This document shows positions 1 to 8,182 of a DNA stretch of 64,000 bases, piece after piece. Source of the stretch: Deltaproteobacteria bacterium. GTDB lineage: Bacteria > Desulfobacterota > Binatia > UBA9968 > JAJDTQ01. The notes under the pieces were generated by a model. The model saw only the letters and a program-made list of their open reading frames with translations, did no database searches and was not told the DNA's origin. The position numbers and the translations under genes are program-made. The stretch lies in NCBI GenBank assembly GCA_028818755.1, contig JAPPNF010000087.1, positions 33,798 to 97,797 of the forward strand. The letters are read 5' to 3'. The number at the start of each line of letters is the position of its first letter. Positions within the stretch are counted from its first letter, which is position 1.

Positions 1-149
1 CCGAGCGAGCCTGCTTCGCGCAGACGGCCCCAGGCCTGGAGCACCACCCGGTAGGGCGCCTCCGGGAACTGCAGCAGGATGTCCTCGAAGTGGAGCGGGC
101 CGTCCTTCAGCCGCTCCAGAATCTTGTCGGCCAGCGCCTCGGGGGTCAT
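1..149 (-). CDS. Hypothetical protein, N-terminal part, cut by window edge
   Basis: An open minus-strand frame begins at the ATG complementary to 147-149 and runs off the left edge. The visible 49 residues (starting MTPEALADKILERLKDG) are mostly helical and charged, ending in a short aromatic/basic stretch (AWGRLREAG). That pattern resembles a winged-helix or other small helical domain, but I do not recognise a family. It starts 11 bases after the stop of the upstream amidohydrolase, so it is probably the last or next gene of the same operon. The assignment as a gene rests on the spacing and on codon use like its neighbours. Confidence 0.5.
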   Translation of the reverse strand, partial: MTPEALADKILERLKDGPLHFEDILLQFPEAPYRVVLQAWGRLREAGSL

Positions 150-160
150 GCGGGTATCCG

Positions 161-1279
161 TCACAGGTTGAGGAAGCGCTTGCCGTTGACGCTCAGGATC
201 TTCCACTTTAGCTCTTCCGAGATGTCGTCCCTTTCCAGGATCTCCTGCTTGGCGCCTTCCCGGGCCTCGGCGTGGGGCATGTCGCCCTCGAACAGCAGCC
301 GGTCCTCGCCGATGTACTCGGCCACCTGAGGCAGGTAGATCTCGTCCGCTTCCGGGGTGAAGTACACGTCGCTCTGCTTGAGGGTCTCGGACACCGGCTG
401 CTTGACGGGCAGCGGCATTCCCAAGGCACCGTCCGCGTAGTGGTAGTGGTCGATCCGCTGCACCAGATAGGGCACCCACTGCACGCCGATCTCCATGAAC
501 GCGACCCGGAGGCGCGGGTGCCGTTCCAGGATGCCGCCGCCCAGGAAGCTGTAGAATCCCATCATCACGGGGAGGGTAAAGCCGATGGCGCGGGAGCCCG
601 AGACGTCATCCATGCTGCGGGTGATGCCTGGATGGCTCCAGCCGGCATGGATGGCCAGCGGCACGCCCAACCGCTCCACCTCGGCGAAGAAGTCATCGTA
701 GTAGCGGTCGTGCAGCATGGTCTCGCCCACGGTGCCGTAGATCCCGGCCACCGAGGCCCCCAGCTTGAGACTGTGCTCGAGCTCGTCCAGGGCCAGCCGC
801 GGGTCTCGCATGGGCAGGATGGCGCCCCACTTCATGCGGTCCGGGCGCTCGGCGCACGCCGACGCCATCCATGTGTTGTAGCTCCGCATGAGCGCGGCCT
901 CGAACAGCAGGTCGTCGGTGACCGGCTGGAGGAACAGCGTGGAAAACACCACCTGGACGTCGATCCCCACTTGATCCATGTCCTTCAGGCGCGCGGGGAT
1001 GTCGGTCATGGTCTGCGAGCCGATGGTGAATTCCTTCTGGGTAGCGAAGCGCATCTCGATGGGGGTGCCGTACACCAGGTTTCCCCGACCTACCGGCTTG
1101 GGATACACGGTGCCGTCGATGTACCAGAAGGCGTTGATGCCTCCCAGTTGCGGCAAGTCCTGGGCCACCACCGGAAACGGTTTGCGATCCGCGTATTTCG
1201 GGTCGAGATGGTCCCAGGCCTCCTTGGGTTCCTCGACGTGCGAGTCCATATCGATGACCGGCATTGTGTCCGTGCTCAC
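161..1279 (-). CDS. Amidohydrolase family 2 protein (ACMSD-like metal-dependent hydrolase/decarboxylase)
   Basis: About 372 residues of the Amidohydro_2 TIM-barrel family, which includes aminocarboxymuconate semialdehyde decarboxylase (ACMSD). Near the N-terminus the motif IDMDSHVEEP replaces the usual HxH with DxH, common in this branch. HAGWSHPG supplies the mid-barrel histidines and FEGDMPHAE the late metal or catalytic Asp. The GTG at 1277-1279 is preferred as start because a GGGGAGG ribosome-binding sequence lies five bases upstream; an ATG seven codons earlier is the alternative. It lies downstream of a 3-hydroxyanthranilate dioxygenase-like gene, whose product is the ACMSD substrate, so decarboxylation of a ring-cleavage product is plausible, but the substrate is inferred. 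Confidence 0.8.
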   Translation of the reverse strand: MSTDTMPVIDMDSHVEEPKEAWDHLDPKYADRKPFPVVAQDLPQLGGINAFWYIDGTVYPKPVGRGNLVYGTPIEMRFATQKEFTIGSQTMTDIPARLKDMDQVGIDVQVVFSTLFLQPVTDDLLFEAALMRSYNTWMASACAERPDRMKWGAILPMRDPRLALDELEHSLKLGASVAGIYGTVGETMLHDRYYDDFFAEVERLGVPLAIHAGWSHPGITRSMDDVSGSRAIGFTLPVMMGFYSFLGGGILERHPRLRVAFMEIGVQWVPYLVQRIDHYHYADGALGMPLPVKQPVSETLKQSDVYFTPEADEIYLPQVAEYIGEDRLLFEGDMPHAEAREGAKQEILERDDISEELKWKILSVNGKRFLNL

Positions 1280-1336
1280 GGAAACCTCCCCTTGGTTCAC
1301 GCGGACCGTTCGGTCAGTCCGCCCTGCCCTATGTCC

Positions 1337-2095
1337 CTACGCGGTCCCAGCGCATTCCCGCTCCAGCGCCCGGAGCTCGCTTCGGCTCAGTGGAAATCCG
1401 AACTGCTCGTTGCGCATACGAAGGCGCTGGGACGAGACGCTGGCGATGATGCGCCGGGCGCGGTCGTAGTCCTTGCGTGTCCTGACCAGCGTGGCCAGCT
1501 CGTTGGCGTCGCTGTGCTTGGTCTCGTCGCGATGAATACGCCCGAAGATGGACGCGATCCTGCGGTTGATGCGGTTGCCCTTGAGGTGACGGCAGACCTC
1601 GTACAGCGCGCCGCCGCCGCCCTCGGTCAAGGTGATGGCGGCGCGTTCCAGCATCTCGTCGCGCCGCTGGATCTCGCTGGTGGTGATGCGCTCGGAGCCG
1701 TGCAGCAGACCCGCGTAGCTGCGGGAGTAGCGCGCCCGCACCTCGGCGAGCTTGCGATCCTCGGGCAGCCAAGTGAGATCCTTCTGCGTCAGCTTCTTGC
1801 CGATCAACTCTTCCAGGAAATCCATGATCAGCCTGGCGTGGCTCATCTCGTCGCCGAGCTTGTGGCAGATCTCCTCGAAGTCGTGCCGGTCCACCTGGCG
1901 GTCGAGCTGGGAGTAGAGCTTGTCGAGGGCATGGATCAGGGGCTTGATGGCGGAATACTCCTTGAAGGCCTGGGCCTTGAGCCAGCGGATGTGCTCCTCG
2001 GGCGTCCGCGCCTTGCCGAAATATGCCCTGACGACTCCCCGCTCGGCCTTGCCGTAGCCTTTGGCCAGCCGTTCCAACGCCTCGTTGTAGTCCAT
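1337..2095 (-). CDS. Ferritin-like diiron protein, function unknown
   Basis: A 252-residue all-helical protein with ferritin-like metal-binding signatures: a Glu in KAQAFKEYSAIKP, then DEMSHARL and DETKHSDAN, which give paired ExxH-type motifs. The last helix region is rich in arginine. I cannot assign it to a named subfamily; members of this fold include oxygenases, hydroxylases and iron stores. It starts 20 bases after the cupin gene and is followed by the ACMSD-like hydrolase, so it may be an oxygenase or accessory in the same aromatic-amine pathway. The ATG at 2093-2095 is chosen because earlier in-frame sequence overlaps the cupin gene. Confidence 0.65.
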   Translation of the reverse strand: MDYNEALERLAKGYGKAERGVVRAYFGKARTPEEHIRWLKAQAFKEYSAIKPLIHALDKLYSQLDRQVDRHDFEEICHKLGDEMSHARLIMDFLEELIGKKLTQKDLTWLPEDRKLAEVRARYSRSYAGLLHGSERITTSEIQRRDEMLERAAITLTEGGGGALYEVCRHLKGNRINRRIASIFGRIHRDETKHSDANELATLVRTRKDYDRARRIIASVSSQRLRMRNEQFGFPLSRSELRALERECAGTA

Positions 2096-2114
2096 GATCC
2101 GTTCGCTGTCCGCG

Positions 2115-2636
2115 CTATTCCGGCATGGGGACGATGCTGCCGCAGTCCTTGCAGGTCCTGAGCTCCTCGTCGCCGTAGAACTCGCGATGGACCTGGCCCA
2201 CGGGGTCGTCGCTGTAGTTGCCCACGGTGACGTCCACCTCGTATACCTTCTTGTCGCAGTTCTCGCAAAACCACATGAAGCGGTCCTGCTCGCCGGGCTT
2301 GCGCACCCGCTCGAACACCAGGAACCAGGTGCCTTCATCGACGCGCGGGGAGTGCGGCACGCCGCCGGGGCACAGGGTCATCTGGCCCGGCCCCATGGTC
2401 ACCACCTTCTCTTCGCCGTCGCCGGTGAGGCAGTGAAGGCGCTGCTCTCCCTTGAGCACCAGCGTCACCTCGTCGCTGGGATCCACGTGGAAGTCCATGC
2501 GGCGCTTGCGCCCGCTGCTCAGGAAGGCGATGGACTCGGAGTCCTGCCACACCACGGTGCGTCCGTTGCCCTCGGCCGCGGTCTTTTCCATCAGCGCCTC
2601 GAGGTCGATGGTCTCCATTGCCTTCATGATGTTCAT
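2115..2636 (-). CDS. nbaC: 3-hydroxyanthranilate 3,4-dioxygenase-like cupin
   Basis: A 173-residue cupin matching bacterial 3-hydroxyanthranilate 3,4-dioxygenase. The Fe(II) ligands appear as His50, Glu56 and His95 (in MDFHVDPSDE and GGVPHSP), the spacing known for this enzyme. The C-terminal part has two CxxC motifs (CENC, CKDC), the rubredoxin-like second iron site of the bacterial form. The reaction opens the 3-hydroxyanthranilate ring to 2-amino-3-carboxymuconate semialdehyde. AAGGAG sits just upstream of the ATG at 2636. The ACMSD-like hydrolase two genes downstream would act on this product, supporting a short degradative route. The symbol is by analogy with 2-nitrobenzoate pathways. 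Confidence 0.82.
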   Translation of the reverse strand: MNIMKAMETIDLEALMEKTAAEGNGRTVVWQDSESIAFLSSGRKRRMDFHVDPSDEVTLVLKGEQRLHCLTGDGEEKVVTMGPGQMTLCPGGVPHSPRVDEGTWFLVFERVRKPGEQDRFMWFCENCDKKVYEVDVTVGNYSDDPVGQVHREFYGDEELRTCKDCGSIVPMPE

Positions 2637-2648
2637 GACGACTCCTTG

Positions 2649-2659
2649 CTAGTGTCCTG
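2649..2659. repeat. Probable terminal remnant of the 165-bp MITE family
   Basis: CTAGTGTCCTG, identical to the first 11 bases of the MITE-like elements at 8183-8347 and 59260-59424, in the short gap between the ImmA/IrrE-like gene and the cupin gene. No matching second end is visible, so it is either a relic or a chance match. Confidence 0.4.
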
Positions 2660-2661
2660 CC

Positions 2662-3459
2662 CTACGAGAACAGCTCGCCCTGGCCCGCCGCGGATGCCGC
2701 GCGGCGGCGGGCCTTCGAGGTTTGAGGAGGTCCTTCGCGTCTAAGGTACATGAGCATCACCTTGTTCAGGCGGACGTAGTCGCCGGTGTAGACTCTCCCG
2801 TCCGGGGCGCCGCCGTAGCTGATCGCGCCTTCGCTTTGCCTCATCAACTGTCGCACGAACGGCATGGCGCCATCAAGGACGGCGCCGTTCTCGAAAGGCG
2901 CATCAAAGCCGAACGTGCGCGGCGACGCGGACAGTTCGAGCTTGCCGTCGTCCTGCATGCGCCAGATCAGCAGAGTGCCGGTGGCCTGCCCGATGTTGAG
3001 AATGCGCCAGGCCGTGGCTTCGAGGGAGCACTGGAACCGGGTGGCGAGCCGCCGGAAGGTCCCCACGTCCATCCCGGCCGTCGCCGCATCGGCGATGAAG
3101 CGGCCGGGGATCAGCAACTCGGCGGCAACGCGGTTGCAGAGATCCTCGGTGGCGGCGTCGCCGCAACTCATGGACTCGTCGCCGGGCGAGGCCGCCAGGA
3201 TGTGGCCGATTTCGTGTGCCAGGGTAAAGCGCTGCCGCGTGTGAGGGGCGTTCCGGCTGAGGATGACTTCGTAGCCGCCGTCGCCCAGTTCCACCAGCTG
3301 GCCGTCAAGACGGACGTCCAACTCGCGTATGCGCCGGATGCCCAGGTGGCGGGCGATGCGCACCAGGTCCACCGGCGGGCGCTCGATGCCGCACTCGTCC
3401 AACAAACGCCGGGCCTCTTCCATCACCCGGTGAGCCCTGTCCGTGGCGTCCCGTGCCAT
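2662..3459 (-). CDS. ImmA/IrrE family metallo-endopeptidase
   Basis: A 265-residue protein with the zinc protease signature HEIGH (residues 82-86) followed by a downstream Glu at about 105 (TEDLCNRVAAELLIP), the arrangement of ImmA/IrrE (COG2856) proteases. These cleave XRE-family or DdrO-type repressors. There is no N-terminal helix-turn-helix, and no XRE repressor gene lies beside it. The second half resembles the extra C-terminal domain of long IrrE-like proteins. It begins 36 bases after the Ku stop on the same strand, so it is probably cotranscribed with ku and may control or respond to DNA damage; that role is inferred from context. Confidence 0.8.
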   Translation of the reverse strand: MARDATDRAHRVMEEARRLLDECGIERPPVDLVRIARHLGIRRIRELDVRLDGQLVELGDGGYEVILSRNAPHTRQRFTLAHEIGHILAASPGDESMSCGDAATEDLCNRVAAELLIPGRFIADAATAGMDVGTFRRLATRFQCSLEATAWRILNIGQATGTLLIWRMQDDGKLELSASPRTFGFDAPFENGAVLDGAMPFVRQLMRQSEGAISYGGAPDGRVYTGDYVRLNKVMLMYLRREGPPQTSKARRRAASAAGQGELFS

Positions 3460-3495
3460 GTCGCTGAGTGTCTCCGGCGGACCGGCTCGTCCGGC

Positions 3496-4605
3496 TCAGT
3501 ATCGTTCCCAGTCCCGGGCGGTGAGGGGGATGCGCGCGGCCTTGAGCCTCTTCGGCGCGTCGCCGAACAGCTCCGGATCGGAACGGATCACCTCGAGGTC
3601 CTTGCGCAGGTTGGCGACCTTGCCGCGGATGCCGGCGGCGGCCAGCTTCCTGCGTTTACCGAGGGAGGTCAGGCCGTTGTAGCTCTTCTTGAGCTCGGCG
3701 GCGCCCACCTCCAGGCCGGACTCGTCCACCGCCGCCCGGAACTCCTCGAAGGTGACTTCCGCCTCCGCCTCCGTGATTCGCGTCTTGCGCGCACGCGCGG
3801 CCGCCCGCGACGGTTTGGCCTTGGCAGCGCCGTCGTGCTTCTCCAGGCTCGCCTTGAGGGCCTCCATGAGGTCCACCACCTGGCTCTGGCGCACCTGGGG
3901 CTCCAGAGCGGTCACCTCCTTCCCTTCCACCTTCTGCTCCACCAGGTGAAGCACCCGGGCCTTGTACTCGTCGTGGTAGTTCTCCGGATGGAACTCCTTG
4001 CTCACCAACTCGTCGATGAGCCGGACGGCCAGGTCCAGCTCGCCGTCCTTGAGGGTGACGGTCTGGCCCCGGTCGATGTCGTCAAAATCCCGCACCTCGT
4101 CGGCGTAGTACATGGTGTGGAGCATGAGGCCGCCCTGGACCGCGCGAATCAACACCAGCCCTTCCTTGCCCCGCATGACGTACTTGGCCAGGCCCACACG
4201 GTTGGACTCGGTCATGGCGTCCGCCAGCAGGCGGTAGGCCTTCTCCCCGCCCTTGTCGGGGCCCAGGTAGTAGGTCTTTTCGAAGTAGAGCGGGTCGACC
4301 TTTTCCAGCGGGACGAACTCCTCGAGCTCAATGACCTTGGAGGTCTCCTCCTCCAGGGCCTTGAGCTCGTCGTTCTCGAAACGGACGTACTGGTTCTTGG
4401 CGAACTCGTAGCCGCGCACCAGGTCGGAGCGCTGCACCACCTCCTCGCACACCGGACAGAATTGTTGCTGTTTCATGCGGGAGCCGCACCGGTTGTGCAG
4501 GAAATTGAACGCGATGCCGCCTGACGATGCCGCGGTGTAGAGCTTGATAGGGATGGAAACCAGCCCGAAGGAAATGGTCCCGGAACTGATGGCGCGTGCT
4601 GCCAT
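3496..4605 (-). CDS. ku: Ku protein, non-homologous end joining, with long C-terminal extension
   Basis: A 369-residue Ku homolog that would form a homodimer on DNA double-strand ends and recruit LigD. The N-terminus MAARAISSGTISFGLVSIPI is diagnostic, followed by a CPVC pair at 50-53 and the Ku core to about residue 260. Typical bacterial Ku is 260-300 residues; here a basic Ala/Arg linker and an approximately 90-residue C-terminal domain rich in Lys/Arg follow, probably extra DNA binding. It is divergent from ligD with 86 bases between the start codons, the classical two-gene NHEJ arrangement, and is followed closely by an ImmA/IrrE-type protease gene. Confidence 0.95.
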   Translation of the reverse strand: MAARAISSGTISFGLVSIPIKLYTAASSGGIAFNFLHNRCGSRMKQQQFCPVCEEVVQRSDLVRGYEFAKNQYVRFENDELKALEEETSKVIELEEFVPLEKVDPLYFEKTYYLGPDKGGEKAYRLLADAMTESNRVGLAKYVMRGKEGLVLIRAVQGGLMLHTMYYADEVRDFDDIDRGQTVTLKDGELDLAVRLIDELVSKEFHPENYHDEYKARVLHLVEQKVEGKEVTALEPQVRQSQVVDLMEALKASLEKHDGAAKAKPSRAAARARKTRITEAEAEVTFEEFRAAVDESGLEVGAAELKKSYNGLTSLGKRRKLAAAGIRGKVANLRKDLEVIRSDPELFGDAPKRLKAARIPLTARDWERY

Positions 4606-4629
4606 GATGGTCCCTCCAGATTCGACCCG

Positions 4630-4682
4630 TTGCAGTCTAGCACGAAATACCTTTAGAATTCTACAAGTTATGAAGTTGTCAA
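4630..4682. promoter_or_regulatory. Candidate divergent ku/ligD promoter region
   Basis: For ligD, TTGCAG (4630-4635) and TAGAAT (4654-4659) are 18 bases apart. For ku, a perfect TTGACA reads on the minus strand at 4682-4677, 17 bases from a weak -10. The two share the perfect palindrome TAGAATTCTA at 4654-4663, which could also be an operator. Read by eye only. Confidence 0.4.
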
Positions 4683-4691
4683 CAGGTTGTC

Positions 4692-7193
4692 ATGTCCGCG
4701 CCGCTGGATGAATACCGGCGCAAGCGCGATCCCGAGCGCACTCCGGAGGCGTTCGGGGGCCAGATCGCCTCGGCCGGAGGCCTGTTCGTGGTGCAGCAGC
4801 ACGCCGCCCGGGCCATGCACTATGACCTCCGGTTGGAGATGGACGGCGTCCTCAAGAGCTGGGCGGTTCCCAAGGGTCCGTCCGTCCGCTCCCACGAGAA
4901 GCGGCTGGCGGTGCAGGTCGAGGACCACCCCATCGAGTACGCGGACTTCGAGGGCGCGATCCCCAGGGACAACTACGGCGCGGGCGCCGTGATCCTGTGG
5001 GACCAGGGCCGCTACCGGCTGCTCCATTCCGACGACCCGCTGCGGCAGCTTGAGCAGGGCACGCTGGAGGTCGAGCTTCAGGGCTACAAGCTGCGCGGCG
5101 TCTGGATGCTGGTGCGCATGGCCGGCGGCGGCAGGGAGTGGCTGCTGTTCAGCAAGAACGATCGCGAGGAGCAGCCTGAGCCCGTGGAGGCTCTGCCCGG
5201 CTCGATCCTGTCGGGTCTCACCGTGTCGGAACGGGGCGACCCGGCTACGCGGACCGCCGTGCTGGACAAGGCACTGAAGCGGTTCAAGGCGCCGTCGGCG
5301 CCAGCGTCGCGGCGCAAGCCGAGCCCCATGCTGGCGTCGCCGGGCGGCGACCCCTTCTCTCATCCCGCATGGATCTTCGAGGTCAAGTACGACGGCATCC
5401 GCGTCCTCGCCCGGCGCGAGGGCGACGCCGTCACCCTCCTCGGACGTAAGGGCGACGACATCACCGGGCGGTATCCCGAGATCGTCCACGCGCTGAGCAA
5501 GACCGCGCCGGAACGGTTCCTCGTCGACGGCGAGATCGTCGCCATGGACGATGCCGGCCGGCCGAGCTTCCAGCGGCTCCAGCGGCGCATGCACCTGACG
5601 GACCGTTTCGATATCGAGCGGACCGCGCCCGCGGTGCCGGTCCGCGGGTTCTTCTTCGACTGCCTCGAGGCCGAGGGGCGGGACCTGCGCGCCCTCCCCC
5701 TGGTGCAACGCAAGGAATGCCTCGCCCTCTTCCTTCCCCGCCGGGGCGTGGTCGAGTACTGCGAGCACGTTTCCGGACGGGGCGAGGCCTTTCATCATGC
5801 GGCGTGGGAGAACCACCTGGAGGGAATCATCGGCAAGCGCGCGGACAGCGGCTACGCGGCCGGGCGCACCCGTGACTGGTTGAAGTTCAAGTGCCGGGGG
5901 CATCAGGAGTTCGTCATCGGCGGCTACACCCGGCCCGGAGGCTCGCGGCCCCTTTTCGGGGCGCTCCACCTGGGACTCTACCGTGACGGCGAGTTGATCT
6001 ACGTGTCCAAGGTGGGCACGGGCTTCGACCACGAAACCCTCCGCGCCGTCCACGAGCGCCTCCTGCCGCTGGCGCGGGACGACTCCCCCTTCGCCAAGGG
6101 GTCGCCCGCCGGCGCGGGCCATTGTTGGGTGGAGCCCCGGCTGGTCTGCGAGGTCGAGTTCAGTGGATGGACCGATGACGGCGGGCTGCGGCACCCGTCG
6201 TTCCTGGGGCTGCGCGACGACAAGACGCCGGAGGAGTGCCGGCGGGAGGAACCGGTGGAGGCACCCGCTCCCGCGGGGCGCGGCGAGCGCTCGGAGTTCG
6301 CGGTAACCAATCCCGACAAGGTGTTCTGGCCGGACGACGGCTACACCAAGAGCGACCTGCTCGACTACTACGAGGCCGCGGCGCCGCTGCTGCTCCACTA
6401 CCTCCGGGACCGCCCGCTGGTGCTGACGCGCTTCCCGGACGGCATCCACGGCAAGTCCTTCTTCCAGAAAGACGCTCCCGACTACGTTCCGGACTGGGTG
6501 GCCACGCGCCGGATCTACTCCAAGGACGCCGACCGCGATATCGACTTCTTCATCGTCAACGACGCCGAGAGCCTGCGCTACGTGGCGAACCTGGGCGCCA
6601 TTCCGCTGCACATCTGGGGCAGCCGCCTCGATTCCCTGGAGCGGCCCGACTGGCTGGTGCTGGACCTGGACCCCAAGGGGGCTCCCTTTGCCCACGTCGT
6701 GCGCGTGGCGAGAATTCTGAAGAGCATACTCGCGGAACTGGACGTGCCCGCCTATGTCAAGACTTCCGGCGCCACCGGCCTGCACATCCTGGTGCCCATG
6801 GGACGGCAGTATCTCTACGAGCAGTGCCGCACTTTCGCGCGTCTGCTGGCACTGGCGGCGGAAGAACGCGCGCCGGACATCGCCACGGTGGCGCGGCCGC
6901 TCCACGCGCGGGAAGGCAAGGTCTACGTCGATTTCGGCCAGAACGGCTACGGACGCACCATCGCCGCGCCCTTCTCGGTGCGCCCCCTGCCCGGCGCGCC
7001 GGTGTCCTGCCCGCTACGCTGGTCCGAGGTCACGGCCAGATTGGATCCCAGCCGTTATACGTTGAAGACGGCCGTCAAGCGCTTCGCAAAGCTTGGGGAT
7101 CCTCTGGCGGCGGTGGTGGACGCGCCCGGCATCGACATGCCGGCGGCGCTCGCCAATCTGGAGACCCTGTTCAAGGAGAGTCGTCAGGGATAG
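4692..7193 (+). CDS. ligD: Multifunctional ATP-dependent DNA ligase LigD (phosphoesterase-ligase-polymerase)
   Basis: An 833-residue LigD with domain order phosphoesterase (about 1-165), ATP-dependent ligase (about 210-515) and primase-polymerase (about 535-833), as in Pseudomonas. The phosphoesterase shows HAARAMHYDLRLEMDG with its catalytic His/Asp. The ligase has the adenylation lysine in EVKYDGIR (Lys232), EGIIGKR and DWLKFKC. The polymerase metal site is DLDP (Asp658, Asp660). It repairs double-strand breaks with Ku by trimming, filling and sealing ends. The gene is complete and divergent from ku. Its last 10 bases overlap the 3' end of the convergent VOC gene. Confidence 0.96.
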   Translation: MSAPLDEYRRKRDPERTPEAFGGQIASAGGLFVVQQHAARAMHYDLRLEMDGVLKSWAVPKGPSVRSHEKRLAVQVEDHPIEYADFEGAIPRDNYGAGAVILWDQGRYRLLHSDDPLRQLEQGTLEVELQGYKLRGVWMLVRMAGGGREWLLFSKNDREEQPEPVEALPGSILSGLTVSERGDPATRTAVLDKALKRFKAPSAPASRRKPSPMLASPGGDPFSHPAWIFEVKYDGIRVLARREGDAVTLLGRKGDDITGRYPEIVHALSKTAPERFLVDGEIVAMDDAGRPSFQRLQRRMHLTDRFDIERTAPAVPVRGFFFDCLEAEGRDLRALPLVQRKECLALFLPRRGVVEYCEHVSGRGEAFHHAAWENHLEGIIGKRADSGYAAGRTRDWLKFKCRGHQEFVIGGYTRPGGSRPLFGALHLGLYRDGELIYVSKVGTGFDHETLRAVHERLLPLARDDSPFAKGSPAGAGHCWVEPRLVCEVEFSGWTDDGGLRHPSFLGLRDDKTPEECRREEPVEAPAPAGRGERSEFAVTNPDKVFWPDDGYTKSDLLDYYEAAAPLLLHYLRDRPLVLTRFPDGIHGKSFFQKDAPDYVPDWVATRRIYSKDADRDIDFFIVNDAESLRYVANLGAIPLHIWGSRLDSLERPDWLVLDLDPKGAPFAHVVRVARILKSILAELDVPAYVKTSGATGLHILVPMGRQYLYEQCRTFARLLALAAEERAPDIATVARPLHAREGKVYVDFGQNGYGRTIAAPFSVRPLPGAPVSCPLRWSEVTARLDPSRYTLKTAVKRFAKLGDPLAAVVDAPGIDMPAALANLETLFKESRQG

Positions 7194-8035
7194 TACACGT
7201 CACGCCCCGGAACGTAGCCCCGCTGGGTCTGCCCGGCGTTGCGGTTGACCATGGTCCGGTTGAGCATCGGGTGGTAGAGGCTGCGCACCTCGTGCTCCAA
7301 AGCGAACACCTTCTCGCCCGTGCCGGGATCGACGATGTCCTTGAAGCGATACTGGTGGGCGTTGCTCTCTTCCTGGATCAGGTCCCGGCGCAACAGGAAC
7401 TGGTGGGCGCGGGAGAAGTTGGCTATGTAGACGGCGATGTGGTGCCCGTCGTAGCGGGGTATCCTCTTGTCTGTCTCGGTGAAGATGAGGCTTTGGTTAC
7501 GTCCCACCTTGACCGTAGCGCTGCCCTCCTTGAAAGTCGCCGGCGCCTGCAGGACGGCGCGATAGAACTTGCCGATTGATCGGGCCGTGCCCGGTCGGGT
7601 CAGGAACTCCACGTAGGGCATGCCGATGGTCATGTCGCCGAACTCCGGCCCTGCCGCGTGGCAGCGGAAACGGTTGCCCCAGGGACCGGTCACGGCCACG
7701 TGGTCACCGGCCTCGCGCCACTTGAAGCGGGTCCCGTCAAGGTCGGGCGCCACCGCCGCAAGGCGCCTCTTCAGGGCTTCAAGGTCGGAGAGAACGAGGC
7801 CGATGTAGCCGTGAATCTTCTGGATTCCTCGGGTGGGTAGATGGAACTGCTGGCCGCCGATGTTGACCCACATGTTGTTCAGGCCCACGTTCATGTACGG
7901 GTCCCGGGTCAGCCCGAGCCCGAGGACGTAGAAGGTCACGGCCGTGGCCTGATCGGGGATGGTGACGTTGACGTGCTCCAGCGCGACGATATTGCCGAGG
8001 TCATCGGCCTTGCGATCGTAACCGTTGGTGTTCAT
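7184..8035 (-). CDS. VOC (glyoxalase/extradiol dioxygenase superfamily) protein
   Basis: A 283-residue protein with paired beta-alpha-beta modules of the vicinal oxygen chelate fold: the first around EHVNVTIPDQATAVTFYV, the second around PYVEFLTRPGTARSIGKFYR, with GHHIAVYIANF in the last strand. VOC enzymes include ring-cleaving dioxygenases, glyoxalases and isomerases, and substrate cannot be told here. The ATG at 8033-8035 has GGGAGG five bases upstream; an upstream extension would run through a palindromic repeat and is rejected. Not obviously linked to ligD beyond the convergent overlap. Confidence 0.72.
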   Translation of the reverse strand: MNTNGYDRKADDLGNIVALEHVNVTIPDQATAVTFYVLGLGLTRDPYMNVGLNNMWVNIGGQQFHLPTRGIQKIHGYIGLVLSDLEALKRRLAAVAPDLDGTRFKWREAGDHVAVTGPWGNRFRCHAAGPEFGDMTIGMPYVEFLTRPGTARSIGKFYRAVLQAPATFKEGSATVKVGRNQSLIFTETDKRIPRYDGHHIAVYIANFSRAHQFLLRRDLIQEESNAHQYRFKDIVDPGTGEKVFALEHEVRSLYHPMLNRTMVNRNAGQTQRGYVPGRDVYYP

Positions 8036-8085
8036 CTCTACCTCCCTGTGGTGGCGTTTTCGTGCCTTACCGGCGATGCGGGCGC

Positions 8086-8106
8086 GGGCGGGTTTGAAAC
8101 CCGCCC
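8086..8106. repeat. REP-like palindrome, GGGCGGGTTT/AAACCCGCCC type
   Basis: A near-perfect 21-base palindrome between the VOC gene and the MITE. The same sequence recurs at 35683-35703, and with a change at 9695-9714, always intergenic, which marks a dispersed REP-like family. Confidence 0.6.
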
Positions 8107-8182
8107 CTACACATCGTTCCGTTACCCTGTGCGGCAATGAATCACTTGAGTTTCATATCTACAATGCTTCGCGCACACTGCG

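Noticed and set aside
272..2161. Long plus-strand frame of about 629 codons
   Set aside because: Antisense to three good minus-strand genes, with His/Val/Leu-rich low-complexity translation typical of shadow frames in GC-rich DNA.
4668..6905. Minus-strand frame of about 745 codons
   Set aside because: Entirely antisense to the complete ligD with all catalytic motifs; no family recognised.
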